DNA from: CAZMCH01 sp964564735
Lineage (GTDB): Bacteria > Poribacteria > DTPJ01
Direction: 5' to 3'
Length of the DNA: 64,000 nt
Assembly: GCA_964564735.1 (NCBI GenBank)
Contig: CAZMCH010000013.1
Span: 1-64,000 of the forward strand
Below the pieces are notes generated by a model that ran no database searches, was not told where the DNA came from, and was given only the letters and a program-made list of their open reading frames with translations. Numbering within the stretch: the first letter of the stretch is position 1; each line of letters starts with the position of its first letter. The position numbers and the translations under genes were made by a program. Positions 9,406 to 18,198 of this stretch are shown in pieces.

Positions 9406-9819
9406 TTATCCAGCACCGAGTTCCTCTAGTTTAGATGATTCGATATGTCTGCCAGACATGAGTTCTTGAAGGGCATTACGAAGTTCTTCTGCGTCTATTG
9501 GATCATATTTTTCCACTTTTGAACATTCTTTTTCTGCTTCATCAAATCTATCCATTTTCATATAGACTCTAGCAAGATTCATGTGCATTTCTCTAAAAAC
9601 GCCAGGCCAGTTTTTTTCACCTTCATAATTGTTTAAAAGATCAAGAGTTTGTTTTTCAAAAGATTGTAGTTCCTCATCAAGTTCTTTCTTTTTATCGAAA
9701 TTTGGGTTTTTATCACGTTCATCTAAAAGACCAGAAATTTTGTCATACGCAGAATAAGCCCGTTGTATTTCACCATCTTTAGTATGGAAAAAACCGCTTA
9801 TTTTATTTAAAATACTCAT
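9406..9819 (-). CDS. TPR-like protein
   Basis: 137 residues from the ATG at 9819, which has GGAGG six bases upstream; an in-frame TTG at 9822 is less well spaced. It is highly charged and helical, with one recognisable tetratricopeptide unit (MHMNLARVYMKMDRFDEA, residues about 79-96). There is no signal peptide. It is probably an adaptor for the VWA membrane protein encoded immediately downstream. Confidence 0.7.
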   Translation of the reverse strand: MSILNKISGFFHTKDGEIQRAYSAYDKISGLLDERDKNPNFDKKKELDEELQSFEKQTLDLLNNYEGEKNWPGVFREMHMNLARVYMKMDRFDEAEKECSKVEKYDPIDAEELRNALQELMSGRHIESSKLEELGAG

Positions 9820-9904
9820 CAAACACCTCCAAATTACTTTAAGTGTTCTGGAATAATTATCAGATAAATGTTATTTTACAATTTTATAATCCACATATGC
9901 AATA

Positions 9905-9933
9905 ATAGTAACAAAAATATATGATAATGTCAA
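9905..9933 (-). promoter_or_regulatory. Sigma-70-type promoter for the TPR/VWA operon
   Basis: On the minus strand a perfect TTGACA (9933-9928), a 17-bp spacer and a weaker TACTAT (9910-9905) lie about 85 bp before the TPR-like gene. Confidence 0.45.
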
Positions 9934-10001
9934 TTAGCAATGAAAAAACAATCTGCTATAACATCCTCAAAAGTATAAACATCAAAAAAAGGGATTAACA
10001 G

Positions 10002-10280
10002 ATGGCTGATAATTCTGAAAATCCCTTTGTCATTACAAAGCAAGTTGAAATCCAAAAAATAATACATTTTTTATCCTGTCTAAATACTATCTGCCATAAA
10101 GCCTTAGAAGCACTAACATCATTTTGTGTTATACCAATAGAAAAAGACAGACATAAAAGAGACAGAATACATACACTCTATCTGATTAAGTTAGAACAAG
10201 CAAAGACAAGAATTCAGATTGTATTCGCTATTTACAAACAATTATTTACTATAAATAAAAGAATTTGTGTTAAAAACTAA
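10002..10280 (+). CDS. Small hypothetical protein (doubtful)
   Basis: 92 residues with an AGGGATT ribosome-site-like sequence eight bases before the ATG. The product has four Cys and many Ile/Leu and Lys/Arg residues, no signal peptide and no recognised domain. Its composition is weakly protein-like, and it could be a chance ORF in the region upstream of hppA. Confidence 0.4.
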   Translation: MADNSENPFVITKQVEIQKIIHFLSCLNTICHKALEALTSFCVIPIEKDRHKRDRIHTLYLIKLEQAKTRIQIVFAIYKQLFTINKRICVKN

Positions 10281-10304
10281 CTTTCAATATTGTTTCGATT
10301 TTTG

Positions 10305-10334
10305 TTGCATAAATTGGTATTTTTTTGTTACAAT
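10305..10334 (+). promoter_or_regulatory. Sigma-70-type promoter for hppA
   Basis: TTGCAT (10305-10310), an 18-bp spacer and TACAAT (10329-10334). Transcription would begin near 10341, giving a leader of about 75 nt. Confidence 0.5.
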
Positions 10335-10416
10335 AAGATGTAAGATCGGAACTTTGGGCTCAAAAAGTTTTTAGGGCTTTTATTCTTTCTAACAAAACTT
10401 AGCGAAAGGAAGGAGC

Positions 10417-12792
10417 ATGGAAAAATTATTTAGTTTTAGAAAAATGCCTTTAATCATAACCGTCATGATCATTGGCATTTTATTGGCATCTTCGGCAATG
10501 GCACAAGAAGCAGGCAAAGCTTCAGAACCCAAAGATGTGGTTTGGGTAGCTTTGGTTGCCTCAATTATTGCATTGCTTTTCTGTGTCTATTTGGCGGTTT
10601 GGATTATGAAGAAGGACGAAGGCACTGATCTGATGAAACAGATCGCCGCGGCTGTTCGCGAGGGCGCAAATGCCTATTTAAAGCGTCAATATACAGTCGT
10701 AGCAATATTTTTCGGCATTGCTTTTGTCATTCTTTGGCTTTTAGTCTGGAAAGGCTATTTGGCGACTCCCGTTCCATTGGCGTTTTTGACGGGAGGATTC
10801 TTCTCCGGTCTGTCAGGCTTTATAGGAATGAAGATGGCGACCAACTCCAGTGCTAGAACTGCCCAAGCGGCAAGCAAGAGCCTAAACGGCGGATTGCGTG
10901 TTGCGTTTAATAGCGGTGCTATTATGGGTATGGTTGTTGTTGGTCTTGGTTTGCTTGATTTAAGTATATGGTATTATATTCTTAAATACATATACAGAAG
11001 CTATGAGTTGGCAGACAAGATCAGAATCATCACATCTGCAATGTTGACCTTTGAGTTGGGCGCAAGCTCAATGGCTCTGTTTGCCCGTGTCGGCGGAGGT
11101 ATATTCACTAAAGCAGCAGACGTTGGAGCAGACCTTGTTGGCAAAGTTGAGGCAGGAATTCCAGAAGATGATCCACGAAATCCTGCAGTAATAGCCGATA
11201 ATGTTGGCGATAATGTCGGTGATGTTGCCGGTATGGGTGCTGACCTTTATGAATCTTATGTTGGCTCTATTGTCGCTACGATGGCACTTGGTGCGGCGGC
11301 ATTCGGCAAGTTTGGATTAAGCCTGCAAAGTATTACAGTTCCATTGCTTATTGCTGCGATAGGTGTTATAGCCTCTATTATTGGAACTTTCTTTGTGCGT
11401 TCAGGTGAAAAAGCCGATCAAGGTGTTCTTCTTAGAGCATTAAGAACCGGTATTTATATAAGCTCCGCTTTGATAGTCATTGCCTCCTTCTTTATAGTAA
11501 GAATGGTAATGGGACCGGAACATATAGGTATCTGGGGATCGATCGTTACGGGTTTGGTGGTCGGTCTGGTTATTGGTTACTTTACAGAATACTTTACTTC
11601 CGCAAGATATAAGCCCACACGTTTCATAGCAGATCAGGCAAAAACCGGACCTGCAACAGTCATAATTGGTGGATTATCCGTAGGTATGATGAGTACCGTT
11701 ATACCTGTTATAGCTGTTTGTTTGGGTATCTTTTTCAGTTACTATTTCTCTAATGGATTCAACGAACCAATTATGGGTCTGTATGGTGTTGGTATAGCGG
11801 CTCTGGGAATGTTAAGCACACTTGGTATTACCCTTGCCACAGACGCATACGGTCCCGTTGCGGATAATGCCGGTGGTAACGCAGAAATGGCTGGATTGGG
11901 TCATGAAGTTAGAGAAAGAACAGATGCCCTTGACTCATTGGGCAACACAACAGCGGCAACTGGAAAGGGCTTTGCTATTGGTTCCGCTGCACTGACAGCG
12001 TTGGCTCTTATTTCAGCATATCAAGAGGAAGTTCTTAAGTTTATTGTAGCAAAAACAAATGCTTTCACTGAATTGGTGTCAAGTAATGTTGAAATGCTAA
12101 CTCAAGGTGGTTTATACAAGAGTCTTGAGGGAATGACCGATTTGCAAAAGTTTGATTATTATATGGAAATAGCCGATAAATTCCCAAGATTAAAGGCTTA
12201 TTTCCTTTCGCAATATTTCAATATATCACTTGATAATCCTATATTGTTAATAGGTTTGTTTATCGGCGGGGTTATGCCATTTCTGTTCAGCGCGCTTACC
12301 ATGCAAGCTGTCGGTAGAGCGGCAGGTATGATCGTTGTTGAAGTCCGCAGGCAATTTAAGGAAATAAAGGGGCTTATGGAAGGCACAGCAAAAGCTGATT
12401 ATGCCTCATGCGTGAAAATAAGCACCGCAGCAGCACAAAAAGAAATGATAATTCCTGCATTGCTTGCGCTAATCGTTCCTATTGTCGTTGGTATTACAAT
12501 GGGCGTTGAGGCTGTCGTTGGTCTGTTAATCGGAGGTCTTGTTGGAGGCTTTATTTTAGCAGTTATGATGGCTAATGCTGGTGGTGCATGGGATAACGCA
12601 AAGAAGTATATTGAAAGTGGCGAGCTTGGTGGAAAAGGTTCTGATGCCCACAAAGCAACCGTTGTTGGTGATACTGTTGGCGATCCATTCAAAGATACAT
12701 CAGGTCCATCAATCAACATATTAATAAAGTTGATGTCAATGGTTTCTTTGGTTTTCGCTGCATTTATCGTTGCGAATACGATATTCAAATAG
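10417..12792 (+). CDS. hppA: Membrane-bound ion-pumping pyrophosphatase
   Basis: 791 residues, a multi-pass inner-membrane protein that hydrolyses pyrophosphate to pump H+ or Na+. Diagnostic motifs are DVGADLVGKVE (235-245), the Mg-PPi-binding stretch from GIPEDDPRNP (247) through DNVGDNVGDVAG (261-272), TDAYGPVADNAGGNAEMAG, and a C-terminal GDTVGDPFKDTSGPS. Ala513 and Gly516 in GNTTAATGKG occupy positions that are usually Lys and Thr in K+-independent enzymes, so a K+-dependent type is expected. An N-terminal leader ending SSAMAQEAG resembles a cleavable signal peptide. An AAGGAGC site and a promoter precede it, and an intrinsic terminator follows. The pumped ion cannot be assigned. Confidence 0.96.
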   Translation: MEKLFSFRKMPLIITVMIIGILLASSAMAQEAGKASEPKDVVWVALVASIIALLFCVYLAVWIMKKDEGTDLMKQIAAAVREGANAYLKRQYTVVAIFFGIAFVILWLLVWKGYLATPVPLAFLTGGFFSGLSGFIGMKMATNSSARTAQAASKSLNGGLRVAFNSGAIMGMVVVGLGLLDLSIWYYILKYIYRSYELADKIRIITSAMLTFELGASSMALFARVGGGIFTKAADVGADLVGKVEAGIPEDDPRNPAVIADNVGDNVGDVAGMGADLYESYVGSIVATMALGAAAFGKFGLSLQSITVPLLIAAIGVIASIIGTFFVRSGEKADQGVLLRALRTGIYISSALIVIASFFIVRMVMGPEHIGIWGSIVTGLVVGLVIGYFTEYFTSARYKPTRFIADQAKTGPATVIIGGLSVGMMSTVIPVIAVCLGIFFSYYFSNGFNEPIMGLYGVGIAALGMLSTLGITLATDAYGPVADNAGGNAEMAGLGHEVRERTDALDSLGNTTAATGKGFAIGSAALTALALISAYQEEVLKFIVAKTNAFTELVSSNVEMLTQGGLYKSLEGMTDLQKFDYYMEIADKFPRLKAYFLSQYFNISLDNPILLIGLFIGGVMPFLFSALTMQAVGRAAGMIVVEVRRQFKEIKGLMEGTAKADYASCVKISTAAAQKEMIIPALLALIVPIVVGITMGVEAVVGLLIGGLVGGFILAVMMANAGGAWDNAKKYIESGELGGKGSDAHKATVVGDTVGDPFKDTSGPSINILIKLMSMVSLVFAAFIVANTIFK

Positions 12793-12804
12793 GCTTTTAA
12801 ATAT

Positions 12805-12839
12805 AAAAGAGACGTGGTTTTTACTACGTCTCTTTTTTT
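12805..12839. terminator. Intrinsic terminator between hppA and the TRL-like gene
   Basis: An 11-bp perfect stem (AAAAGAGACGT, 12805-12815, pairing with 12826-12836) followed by a T-run to 12839. The A-rich left arm means it may serve both convergent genes. Confidence 0.85.
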
Positions 12840-12855
12840 ATGTCAACAAACCAAG

Positions 12856-13182
12856 TTATTCGCCATAGACTATCACGGTGAATTCTGCGTAAAGTCCCAA
12901 AATGCTTTTACTCTGATAATCAACATGGTGAATCGTTTTAATTCCAGCGCTTTTGGCAGCAGAATCTATGCTTGCATCACCAGTGGCTATCAATCCTAAA
13001 AGAGAAGTGCATTTAGCATAACCCACTTTAGAGGATGAAGAATCAGAACCTGTTGCTGTTATAGGTCCTTTAACTTCGGTATATAAACCTCCAGTTACTG
13101 GTGAAGCCGACATTGCTGCACATCCAGACAAAAAAATTGCTAAAAGTAACATAGGAATTGAAAGTGTAATGATTTTTCGCAT
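12856..13182 (-). CDS. TRL-like small lipoprotein
   Basis: 108 residues. The signal peptide ends in a lipobox with Cys21 (FLSGC). The mature part matches the TRL-like lipoprotein pattern: SPVTGGLYTEVKGPI, GYAKCTSLLGLIATGDASI, then a YQSKSILGLYAEFTVIVYG ending. The function of this family is unknown; members are small envelope lipoproteins. It has a GGAGG ribosome site and its own strong promoter. Confidence 0.85.
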   Translation of the reverse strand: MRKIITLSIPMLLLAIFLSGCAAMSASPVTGGLYTEVKGPITATGSDSSSSKVGYAKCTSLLGLIATGDASIDSAAKSAGIKTIHHVDYQSKSILGLYAEFTVIVYGE

Positions 13183-13254
13183 CTAAATTTCCTCCTGTTT
13201 TAGACGATCTATGTTATTAAAGTAAAGCCATACATTTTTATGTGAATATCTTAT

Positions 13255-13283
13255 AATATACTTTCTTTTTATGTTATTGTCAA
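13255..13283 (-). promoter_or_regulatory. Sigma-70-type promoter for the TRL-like lipoprotein
   Basis: On the minus strand a perfect TTGACA (13283-13278), a 17-bp spacer and TATATT (13260-13255). A plus-strand TATAAT at 13252-13257, possibly the -10 box for panD, overlaps it, so the two divergent promoters may compete. Confidence 0.65.
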
Positions 13284-13313
13284 ATTAATAAAATTTGGGG
13301 GCTTTTATTCAAA

Positions 13314-13655
13314 ATGATGAGAGAATTATTAAAATCTAAAATACATCGGGCAACTGTAACAGATGCAGATATGAATTATGCTGGTAGTCTTACAATATGC
13401 AAGGAACTTATGGAACTTGCTGATATTTGGGCTTGGGAAAAAGTATTGATAGCAAATGTTACAAATGGTAGTCGTTTGGAGACCTATGCCATTCCGGGAC
13501 CAAAAGGTTGTATATGTTCAAACGGTGCTGCCGCTCATGAAATACACAAAGGCGATATTATTATAATAATGAGTTTTGCCACAACTGATAAACCTGTCGA
13601 GCCAAAAATTATACTTGTAGATGATAACAATAATTTTGTGAAATATGTTCATTAA
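13314..13655 (+). CDS. panD: Aspartate 1-decarboxylase
   Basis: 113 residues, close to the usual 115-130. It makes beta-alanine for pantothenate and coenzyme A. The proenzyme self-cleavage site is Gly24-Ser25 (NYAGSLTI), which generates the pyruvoyl cofactor. KIHRATVTDADMNY and SNGAAAH are family signatures. ATG codons occur at both 13314 and 13317. It is followed within 16 bp by a membrane protein gene, so the two may be co-transcribed. Confidence 0.95.
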   Translation: MMRELLKSKIHRATVTDADMNYAGSLTICKELMELADIWAWEKVLIANVTNGSRLETYAIPGPKGCICSNGAAAHEIHKGDIIIIMSFATTDKPVEPKIILVDDNNNFVKYVH

Positions 13656-13671
13656 CTAGGAGAAAGTCAAT

Positions 13672-14139
13672 ATGTGGGAAAAAGGGTTATATCCACTTTC
13701 ATTACCAATAAAAGTCTTTATTATATCATATCTTATTCTTATCGGAGCAGGACTCTTAATCGCTCTATGGGTCGTGCTGGAATCGCCTATAATAAAAGGG
13801 GAAAGCATAAATGAGCAATATTCTCCAGAAGCACTTCAAGAGATGAAATCTGCAATGTTCTATGAGAATTTAAAAAAGGCACATGTTCACCATTTGGGGC
13901 ATATCTTTATGGTATTCAGCTTAGTTGGAATATACGCATTTACAAGAGAAAAAAATAACATCAAAATACAGGTTATTGTATGGATGACAATCATAACCCT
14001 AATTCATACACTTGCATTTCTTATATATTCTAAAATTTTGCTTATTGTATTCGGTAGTGCCTATGCAATTTTAATGGCATACATCATGATTATTATATTT
14101 ATTGATTGCATAAAACAACCAAAAGATAGTGTTAGTTAA
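13672..14139 (+). CDS. Four-helix membrane protein of unknown function
   Basis: 155 residues with hydrophobic segments at about 14-36, 72-86, 97-117 and 121-145. A His-rich stretch AHVHHLGH (about residues 68-75) precedes the second helix and could bind metal or haem. It has a TAGGAGAAA ribosome site. It sits between panD and the metalloprotease-TPR gene. I do not recognise the family. Confidence 0.75.
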   Translation: MWEKGLYPLSLPIKVFIISYLILIGAGLLIALWVVLESPIIKGESINEQYSPEALQEMKSAMFYENLKKAHVHHLGHIFMVFSLVGIYAFTREKNNIKIQVIVWMTIITLIHTLAFLIYSKILLIVFGSAYAILMAYIMIIIFIDCIKQPKDSVS

Positions 14140-14157
14140 TAATAGGTAGATTAAAAA

Positions 14158-16443
14158 ATGCGAAAATATACGAAAATACTAAAAATATTATGGCTGTTAT
14201 TGATTACATTTGATTGTTTTGCTCAATCAGATAGCTATTTTGATCGGATTGCAGTCGTTTCTGATGGACGCATTACAAGATATACAGATATGCCAATAAG
14301 CGTTTATGCGGAAAATCCCGATCCATATGCTATAAACTGTCTTGATGCGCTTAATTATGCGCTAAAAGAATGGGAAGAGCAATCTGCTGGTATCGTGAAA
14401 TTTCAATTGCTTAAAGAGCCTGAAGGTGCAGATATACTTATATCATGGCGGACAAAACTAGAAGGTAGTTACAAAGAACATCCTTTAGGCATAGCAGAAC
14501 TTCATAGAACTGAAAACGATAAATATTACGTTCAGCTAATAATATGTCTTCGTGATCCTATAACCGCAAAGCCTCTTTCTACTGAACAATTTCAATCTGT
14601 CTTGCTGCATGAGATAGGTCATGCTATTGGTCTTTGGGGACATAGCAAGGATAAGAATGATATTATGTTTTATGCTACAAATTCCCAGAAGCCAACTATC
14701 AATGACATTATGACTCTTAAGCTTGTTTATTCACATGAAAACGGCTATTCACTTCATGAAAAATCCATCGCAATCCTTCAGGAAGATATAGCGGAAAAAC
14801 CATCAGAGGCATCTTTATATTATCTCTTGGGAACGATATATCAAGATCAAAAGAAATATACAGAAGCTACTGAATCGCTAAAAAAATGCCTTGAGCTAAA
14901 TCCACAATATCATAAGGCAAGAGTTGCTTTGGCATCTATCTATAAATCCAACGGGCAAGAGCAACTTGCTGTCTCTGAATATATGAACCTTGCCAAATCT
15001 GAGCCATCAGCAATGATACATAATGTTATTGGCACATCCTTTTATAATAATGGCAATTTTAATGAAGCAATTGCACACTATAAGAAATCCCTGGAACTAG
15101 ACAGAACCTATGAACCAGCAAAAAGAAATCTCTATGGCGTTTATGTAAATAGAAGCAGTAAGTTAATTGATGAAAAAAAATACGAAGATACGACAAAATT
15201 TCTTTCTGAAGGTATCAAGCTATTTCCAGATAAACCTGAGTTGTTCAACTTACTTGGTGTAGCATATAGCGAGATGGGCTTATACGATAAAGCAATAGAT
15301 CAATACAGGCTTGCATTAAATTATAATCCCCTATACAAAGAAGCAAAAGATAATATAGCCAGTTGCTATAATACTTTGGGTATAAAATACGCCCAATCAA
15401 ATCAATGGGAAAAGGCAATTGAGGCATATAAGCAAGCTATGGCTTACGCTCCAGAAATGGACGAAATCAGACGGAACATATCTGCTTTATATTGGAATCG
15501 TGCTGTTTATTATTCAAGTATTGGCGATACAAATTCTGCACTAAACGCTTATCTTGATTATATAAAATTAGAGCCAAATAACAGCGATGCCTATAATAAT
15601 CTCGGTGCTGTATATTCAAGACTTGGTAGGTTTGATGAATCTATAAAAGCATTAGAATCAGCATTAAACCTTGAGCCTAATTCATTAGATATTAAATTAA
15701 ATCTCTCTATCGCACATCAAAAATATGGATATGATTTCATGCAGAAACAGTTTTATGATAAAGCAATTGAGGAATTTAAGAAAGCATTAGAGTTAAATCA
15801 GCAGGATACAAATCTATATCTCCTACTTGCAGTAACACATGATCGTGTAGGAAAACTAGACGAAGCGATCAAGTATTCAGAAAAAGCCCTTGAACTTGAT
15901 CCAGATAATATAAATGCAAAAAAGATTATCACAAACCTGAAAATACACCTAGGTAATAAATCCCTTGAGGCAGAAAATTATGATCAAGCACTGAAATATT
16001 ATACTACCATCCCTGAAGATATGAAAACCTATCAAGTAGTAAATAACATAGCCTATATATACATCAAAAAAGGGATGTATATGCAAGCGATGGATCAGAT
16101 CGATCTTGTTTTGCAAGATGATCCAAAAGACAAAACAGCAAATAATAATCTTGCCAGTATAGAAGCGAAGATAAAGGAACAGCTAGCAAAAGATAGTAAT
16201 TCTCAAGAAGCAAAGGATTTAATTGGTAGAGTAAAACTCAGCATGGTTTTATCTTTTATCTATCAGGGCGAAATTGAGAAGGCGAAACGAAACTTAATAT
16301 TTGTTGTTGGACTAGAACCTAATGATAAAAGTGTTAAACAAATGCTGATAGATTGTATTGAAAAGCTGGCAGATGCCTATGAAAAAAAGGGATTTAAAGA
16401 TCAGGCAAGGGAAATAAGAGATTATAAAAATGAATTAAATTAG
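14158..16443 (+). CDS. Matrixin-like metalloprotease fused to a TPR array
   Basis: 761 residues. A signal peptide (about residues 1-23, ending FAQ) is followed by a matrixin-like zinc protease domain with HEIGHAIGLWGH at 151-162 and a Met-turn-like DIMFY at 168-172. The HExxH plus downstream G and H layout supports zinc binding. From about residue 210 to the end there are tandem tetratricopeptide repeats (for example YYLLGTIYQDQKKYTEA and NLGAVYSRLGRFDES), perhaps a dozen. The protein is exported, with a protease head and a protein-interaction tail. Substrate unknown. The 19-bp gap to the membrane protein gene suggests an operon. Confidence 0.85.
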   Translation: MRKYTKILKILWLLLITFDCFAQSDSYFDRIAVVSDGRITRYTDMPISVYAENPDPYAINCLDALNYALKEWEEQSAGIVKFQLLKEPEGADILISWRTKLEGSYKEHPLGIAELHRTENDKYYVQLIICLRDPITAKPLSTEQFQSVLLHEIGHAIGLWGHSKDKNDIMFYATNSQKPTINDIMTLKLVYSHENGYSLHEKSIAILQEDIAEKPSEASLYYLLGTIYQDQKKYTEATESLKKCLELNPQYHKARVALASIYKSNGQEQLAVSEYMNLAKSEPSAMIHNVIGTSFYNNGNFNEAIAHYKKSLELDRTYEPAKRNLYGVYVNRSSKLIDEKKYEDTTKFLSEGIKLFPDKPELFNLLGVAYSEMGLYDKAIDQYRLALNYNPLYKEAKDNIASCYNTLGIKYAQSNQWEKAIEAYKQAMAYAPEMDEIRRNISALYWNRAVYYSSIGDTNSALNAYLDYIKLEPNNSDAYNNLGAVYSRLGRFDESIKALESALNLEPNSLDIKLNLSIAHQKYGYDFMQKQFYDKAIEEFKKALELNQQDTNLYLLLAVTHDRVGKLDEAIKYSEKALELDPDNINAKKIITNLKIHLGNKSLEAENYDQALKYYTTIPEDMKTYQVVNNIAYIYIKKGMYMQAMDQIDLVLQDDPKDKTANNNLASIEAKIKEQLAKDSNSQEAKDLIGRVKLSMVLSFIYQGEIEKAKRNLIFVVGLEPNDKSVKQMLIDCIEKLADAYEKKGFKDQAREIRDYKNELN

Positions 16444-16467
16444 CTTTATATGATAAAGGGGATTAAT

Positions 16468-17664
16468 GTGGAAAAAATCAAAGGAATAAAAAATGGAAGA
16501 ATATTAACGCCTGATGGATTCATAGATTCAGGATATATAAGCATTTTGGATGGTAAAATTTCTGCAATTGGATATGAAAATGTAATTCCTGATAATACAA
16601 CAGATATAATTGATGCTGATGGAAAAATAGTTTTACCCGGTTTTATTGACATTCATTGCCATGGTGGAAAAGGTTCTGATGTTATGGATGCCACTCTTGA
16701 TGATATTGAAACCATAGCAAAATATCATGCGGAAGGCGGGACAACAGCCTTTCTTCCAACAACAGCTTCAAGCTCAATCGAAGCAATTTTAAGAGCAATT
16801 GATACAATAAGCCAAGCCCGAAAATCCAATATTGATGGTGCATGTATAATCGGCGCACATATTGAAGGACCTTACTTTTGCTATGCAAAACGTGGTTGTC
16901 ATCTGCCAAAATATGTCAGAAATCCAAGACCAGAAGAATATGACATGATGTTGGAATATGCTAATGATATAAAATCAATGACACTTGCACCAGAAATCGA
17001 TGGCGGTGAACGCCTTATAAAAGATTTGGTAGAAAATAATATAGTAGCATCAATAGGTCATTCAGATGCAACCTATGAGCAAGTATTAAAAGCTATTGAA
17101 TGGGGAGCAACACACGTTACACACATGTATTGTGCAATGTCAACCATTATTAAAGATGGTCCCAAAAGAATAAGTGGGGTTGTTGAATCTACCCTTTTGT
17201 TTGATGAAATTACAACCGAAGTTATCGCAGATGGCAAGCATCTTCCACCAGAATTGATAAAATTGGTTGTAAAGGCTAAAGGTATTGATAAGGTCTGTGT
17301 TGTAACAGATGCTTTCAGAGGTGCAGGTATGCCATCAGGGGTCTATACATTCGGTCCCAAAGATGGTCAAGAAGCGGTTGTTCAAGATGGAATGTCTGTA
17401 ATGCCTGACAGAACAGGATATGCAAGTGGAGTTGTCAGAATGAAAGACCATATCCAAACACTTATAAATCTTGTTGGATTAAGTTTAACCGATGCTGTTA
17501 AGATGGCAACTATAATTCCTGCTAAAATAATTGGTGTTGATGATAGAATGGGTAGTCTGGAAGTTGGAAAAGATGCGAATATATTAATTTTAGATGATGA
17601 TATAGAAATACATAATACCGTAATTAATGGCAAAATGATTTATAATAAAAACGGTATGGTTTAA
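16468..17664 (+). CDS. nagA: N-acetylglucosamine-6-phosphate deacetylase
   Basis: About 398 residues from the GTG at 16468, preferred because AAAGGGG lies six bases upstream; the in-frame ATG at 16450 has no site and abuts the previous gene. It is an amidohydrolase with the metal motif FIDIHCHGG, HIEGPYF, IGHSDATY, THMYCAM and the catalytic Asp in VTDAFRGAG. It converts GlcNAc-6-phosphate to glucosamine-6-phosphate and acetate in amino-sugar recycling. The THMYCAM segment differs slightly from the commoner THLFNAM, so a related amidohydrolase activity is possible. Confidence 0.88.
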   Translation: MEKIKGIKNGRILTPDGFIDSGYISILDGKISAIGYENVIPDNTTDIIDADGKIVLPGFIDIHCHGGKGSDVMDATLDDIETIAKYHAEGGTTAFLPTTASSSIEAILRAIDTISQARKSNIDGACIIGAHIEGPYFCYAKRGCHLPKYVRNPRPEEYDMMLEYANDIKSMTLAPEIDGGERLIKDLVENNIVASIGHSDATYEQVLKAIEWGATHVTHMYCAMSTIIKDGPKRISGVVESTLLFDEITTEVIADGKHLPPELIKLVVKAKGIDKVCVVTDAFRGAGMPSGVYTFGPKDGQEAVVQDGMSVMPDRTGYASGVVRMKDHIQTLINLVGLSLTDAVKMATIIPAKIIGVDDRMGSLEVGKDANILILDDDIEIHNTVINGKMIYNKNGMV

Positions 17665-17722
17665 GATTATTTGTGCAAGTTTCCTGCTTGTTATGACTTT
17701 TTCATTTAGGGCATAAAAAAAA

Positions 17723-17767
17723 TGTGTAAAAAAATACACATCTGTGTATGTGTCAATTTTGACACAT
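17723..17767. promoter_or_regulatory. Tandem palindromes, candidate activator-binding sites
   Basis: TGTGTA (17723-17728) is inverted as TACACA (17735-17740), and ATGTGTCAA (17748-17756) is perfectly inverted as TTGACACAT (17759-17767) around a 2-nt centre. They lie 115-160 bp upstream of a sigma-54-type promoter, the usual distance for an enhancer-binding protein site. No T-run follows, so they are not terminators. The assignment is inference. Confidence 0.45.
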
Positions 17768-17882
17768 CATATCATTTGTTTTATATTATATAATCTATAT
17801 TCTGAATCAGAATTCGTTATAAAGCCTTATGAATATTGATTTTATGATATTTATTATTTAAAGAAACATAATATATAAAAAA

Positions 17883-17897
17883 TGGCACACAGATTGC
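17883..17897 (+). promoter_or_regulatory. Sigma-54-type (-24/-12) promoter
   Basis: TGGCAC-N5-TTGC, with GG (17884-17885) and GC (17896-17897) separated by exactly 10 bp, matches the sigma-54 consensus. Transcription would begin near 17909, 75 bp before a short ORF. Confidence 0.6.
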
Positions 17898-17983
17898 TTA
17901 TTTATGATTCAGTTTTTGAGATTATTGTTTATAACATTTCTGGATTGAGATATCCAGAGAATTAAAAATATTGGTGAATACTT

Positions 17984-18088
17984 GTGGAAATAGTTATTGG
18001 ATTTATATGTAGTGCAATAGGAATTGCATTGGGCTTTTTTGTCCTAAAGTTCATATTCTTTGTGTTAAGTCACATGGTTCAAAAATAG
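17984..18088 (+). CDS. 34-residue single-span membrane microprotein
   Basis: A GTG-initiated ORF with GGTGA six bases upstream. The product is almost entirely one hydrophobic helix (residues 3-30: IVIGFICSAIGIALGFFVLK and onward) ending SHMVQK. Evidence for reality is positional: a sigma-54-type promoter 75 bp before it, a well-spaced ribosome site, and a terminator hairpin that begins at its stop codon. There is no homology call. Alternatively the transcript is a small RNA and the ORF is incidental. Confidence 0.4.
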   Translation: MEIVIGFICSAIGIALGFFVLKFIFFVLSHMVQK

Positions 18089-18116
18089 GGCTAAAAATTT
18101 CGCCCTAGGTTTTTTA
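18086..18116 (+). terminator. Terminator-like hairpin after the microgene
   Basis: TAGGGC (18086-18091) pairs with GCCCTA (18102-18107), followed by GG and a T-run. The TAG stop codon of the microgene is the first arm's start. Confidence 0.55.
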
Positions 18117-18121
18117 GTGAT

Positions 18122-18170
18122 GCTTGTTTATAATAACAAGCGAATAGTAGTGCTAGGTATTGTTCCTAGC
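18122..18170 (+). other. Two small hairpins in the leader of the TIG lipoprotein gene
   Basis: GCTTGTT/AACAAGC (18122-18128 and 18135-18141) and GCTAGG/CCTAGC (18152-18157 and 18165-18170) lie 28-76 bp before the start codon. They could be leader structures; function unknown. Confidence 0.35.
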
Positions 18171-18198
18171 CAATATTTAATTTTCGGAGGTAAAATAA

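Noticed and set aside
10311..10320. AAATTGGTAT near hppA as a third IS end
   Set aside because: It matches the remnant end near 62694, but lies within the spacer of a promoter with no second end or transposase fragment.
12399..12788. 129-codon minus-strand ORF antisense to hppA
   Set aside because: It is the reverse frame of a conserved transmembrane gene; no ribosome site or domain.
18129..18134. TATAAT as a promoter for the TIG lipoprotein gene
   Set aside because: No acceptable -35 box at 16-18 bp, and it lies in the loop of a small hairpin.
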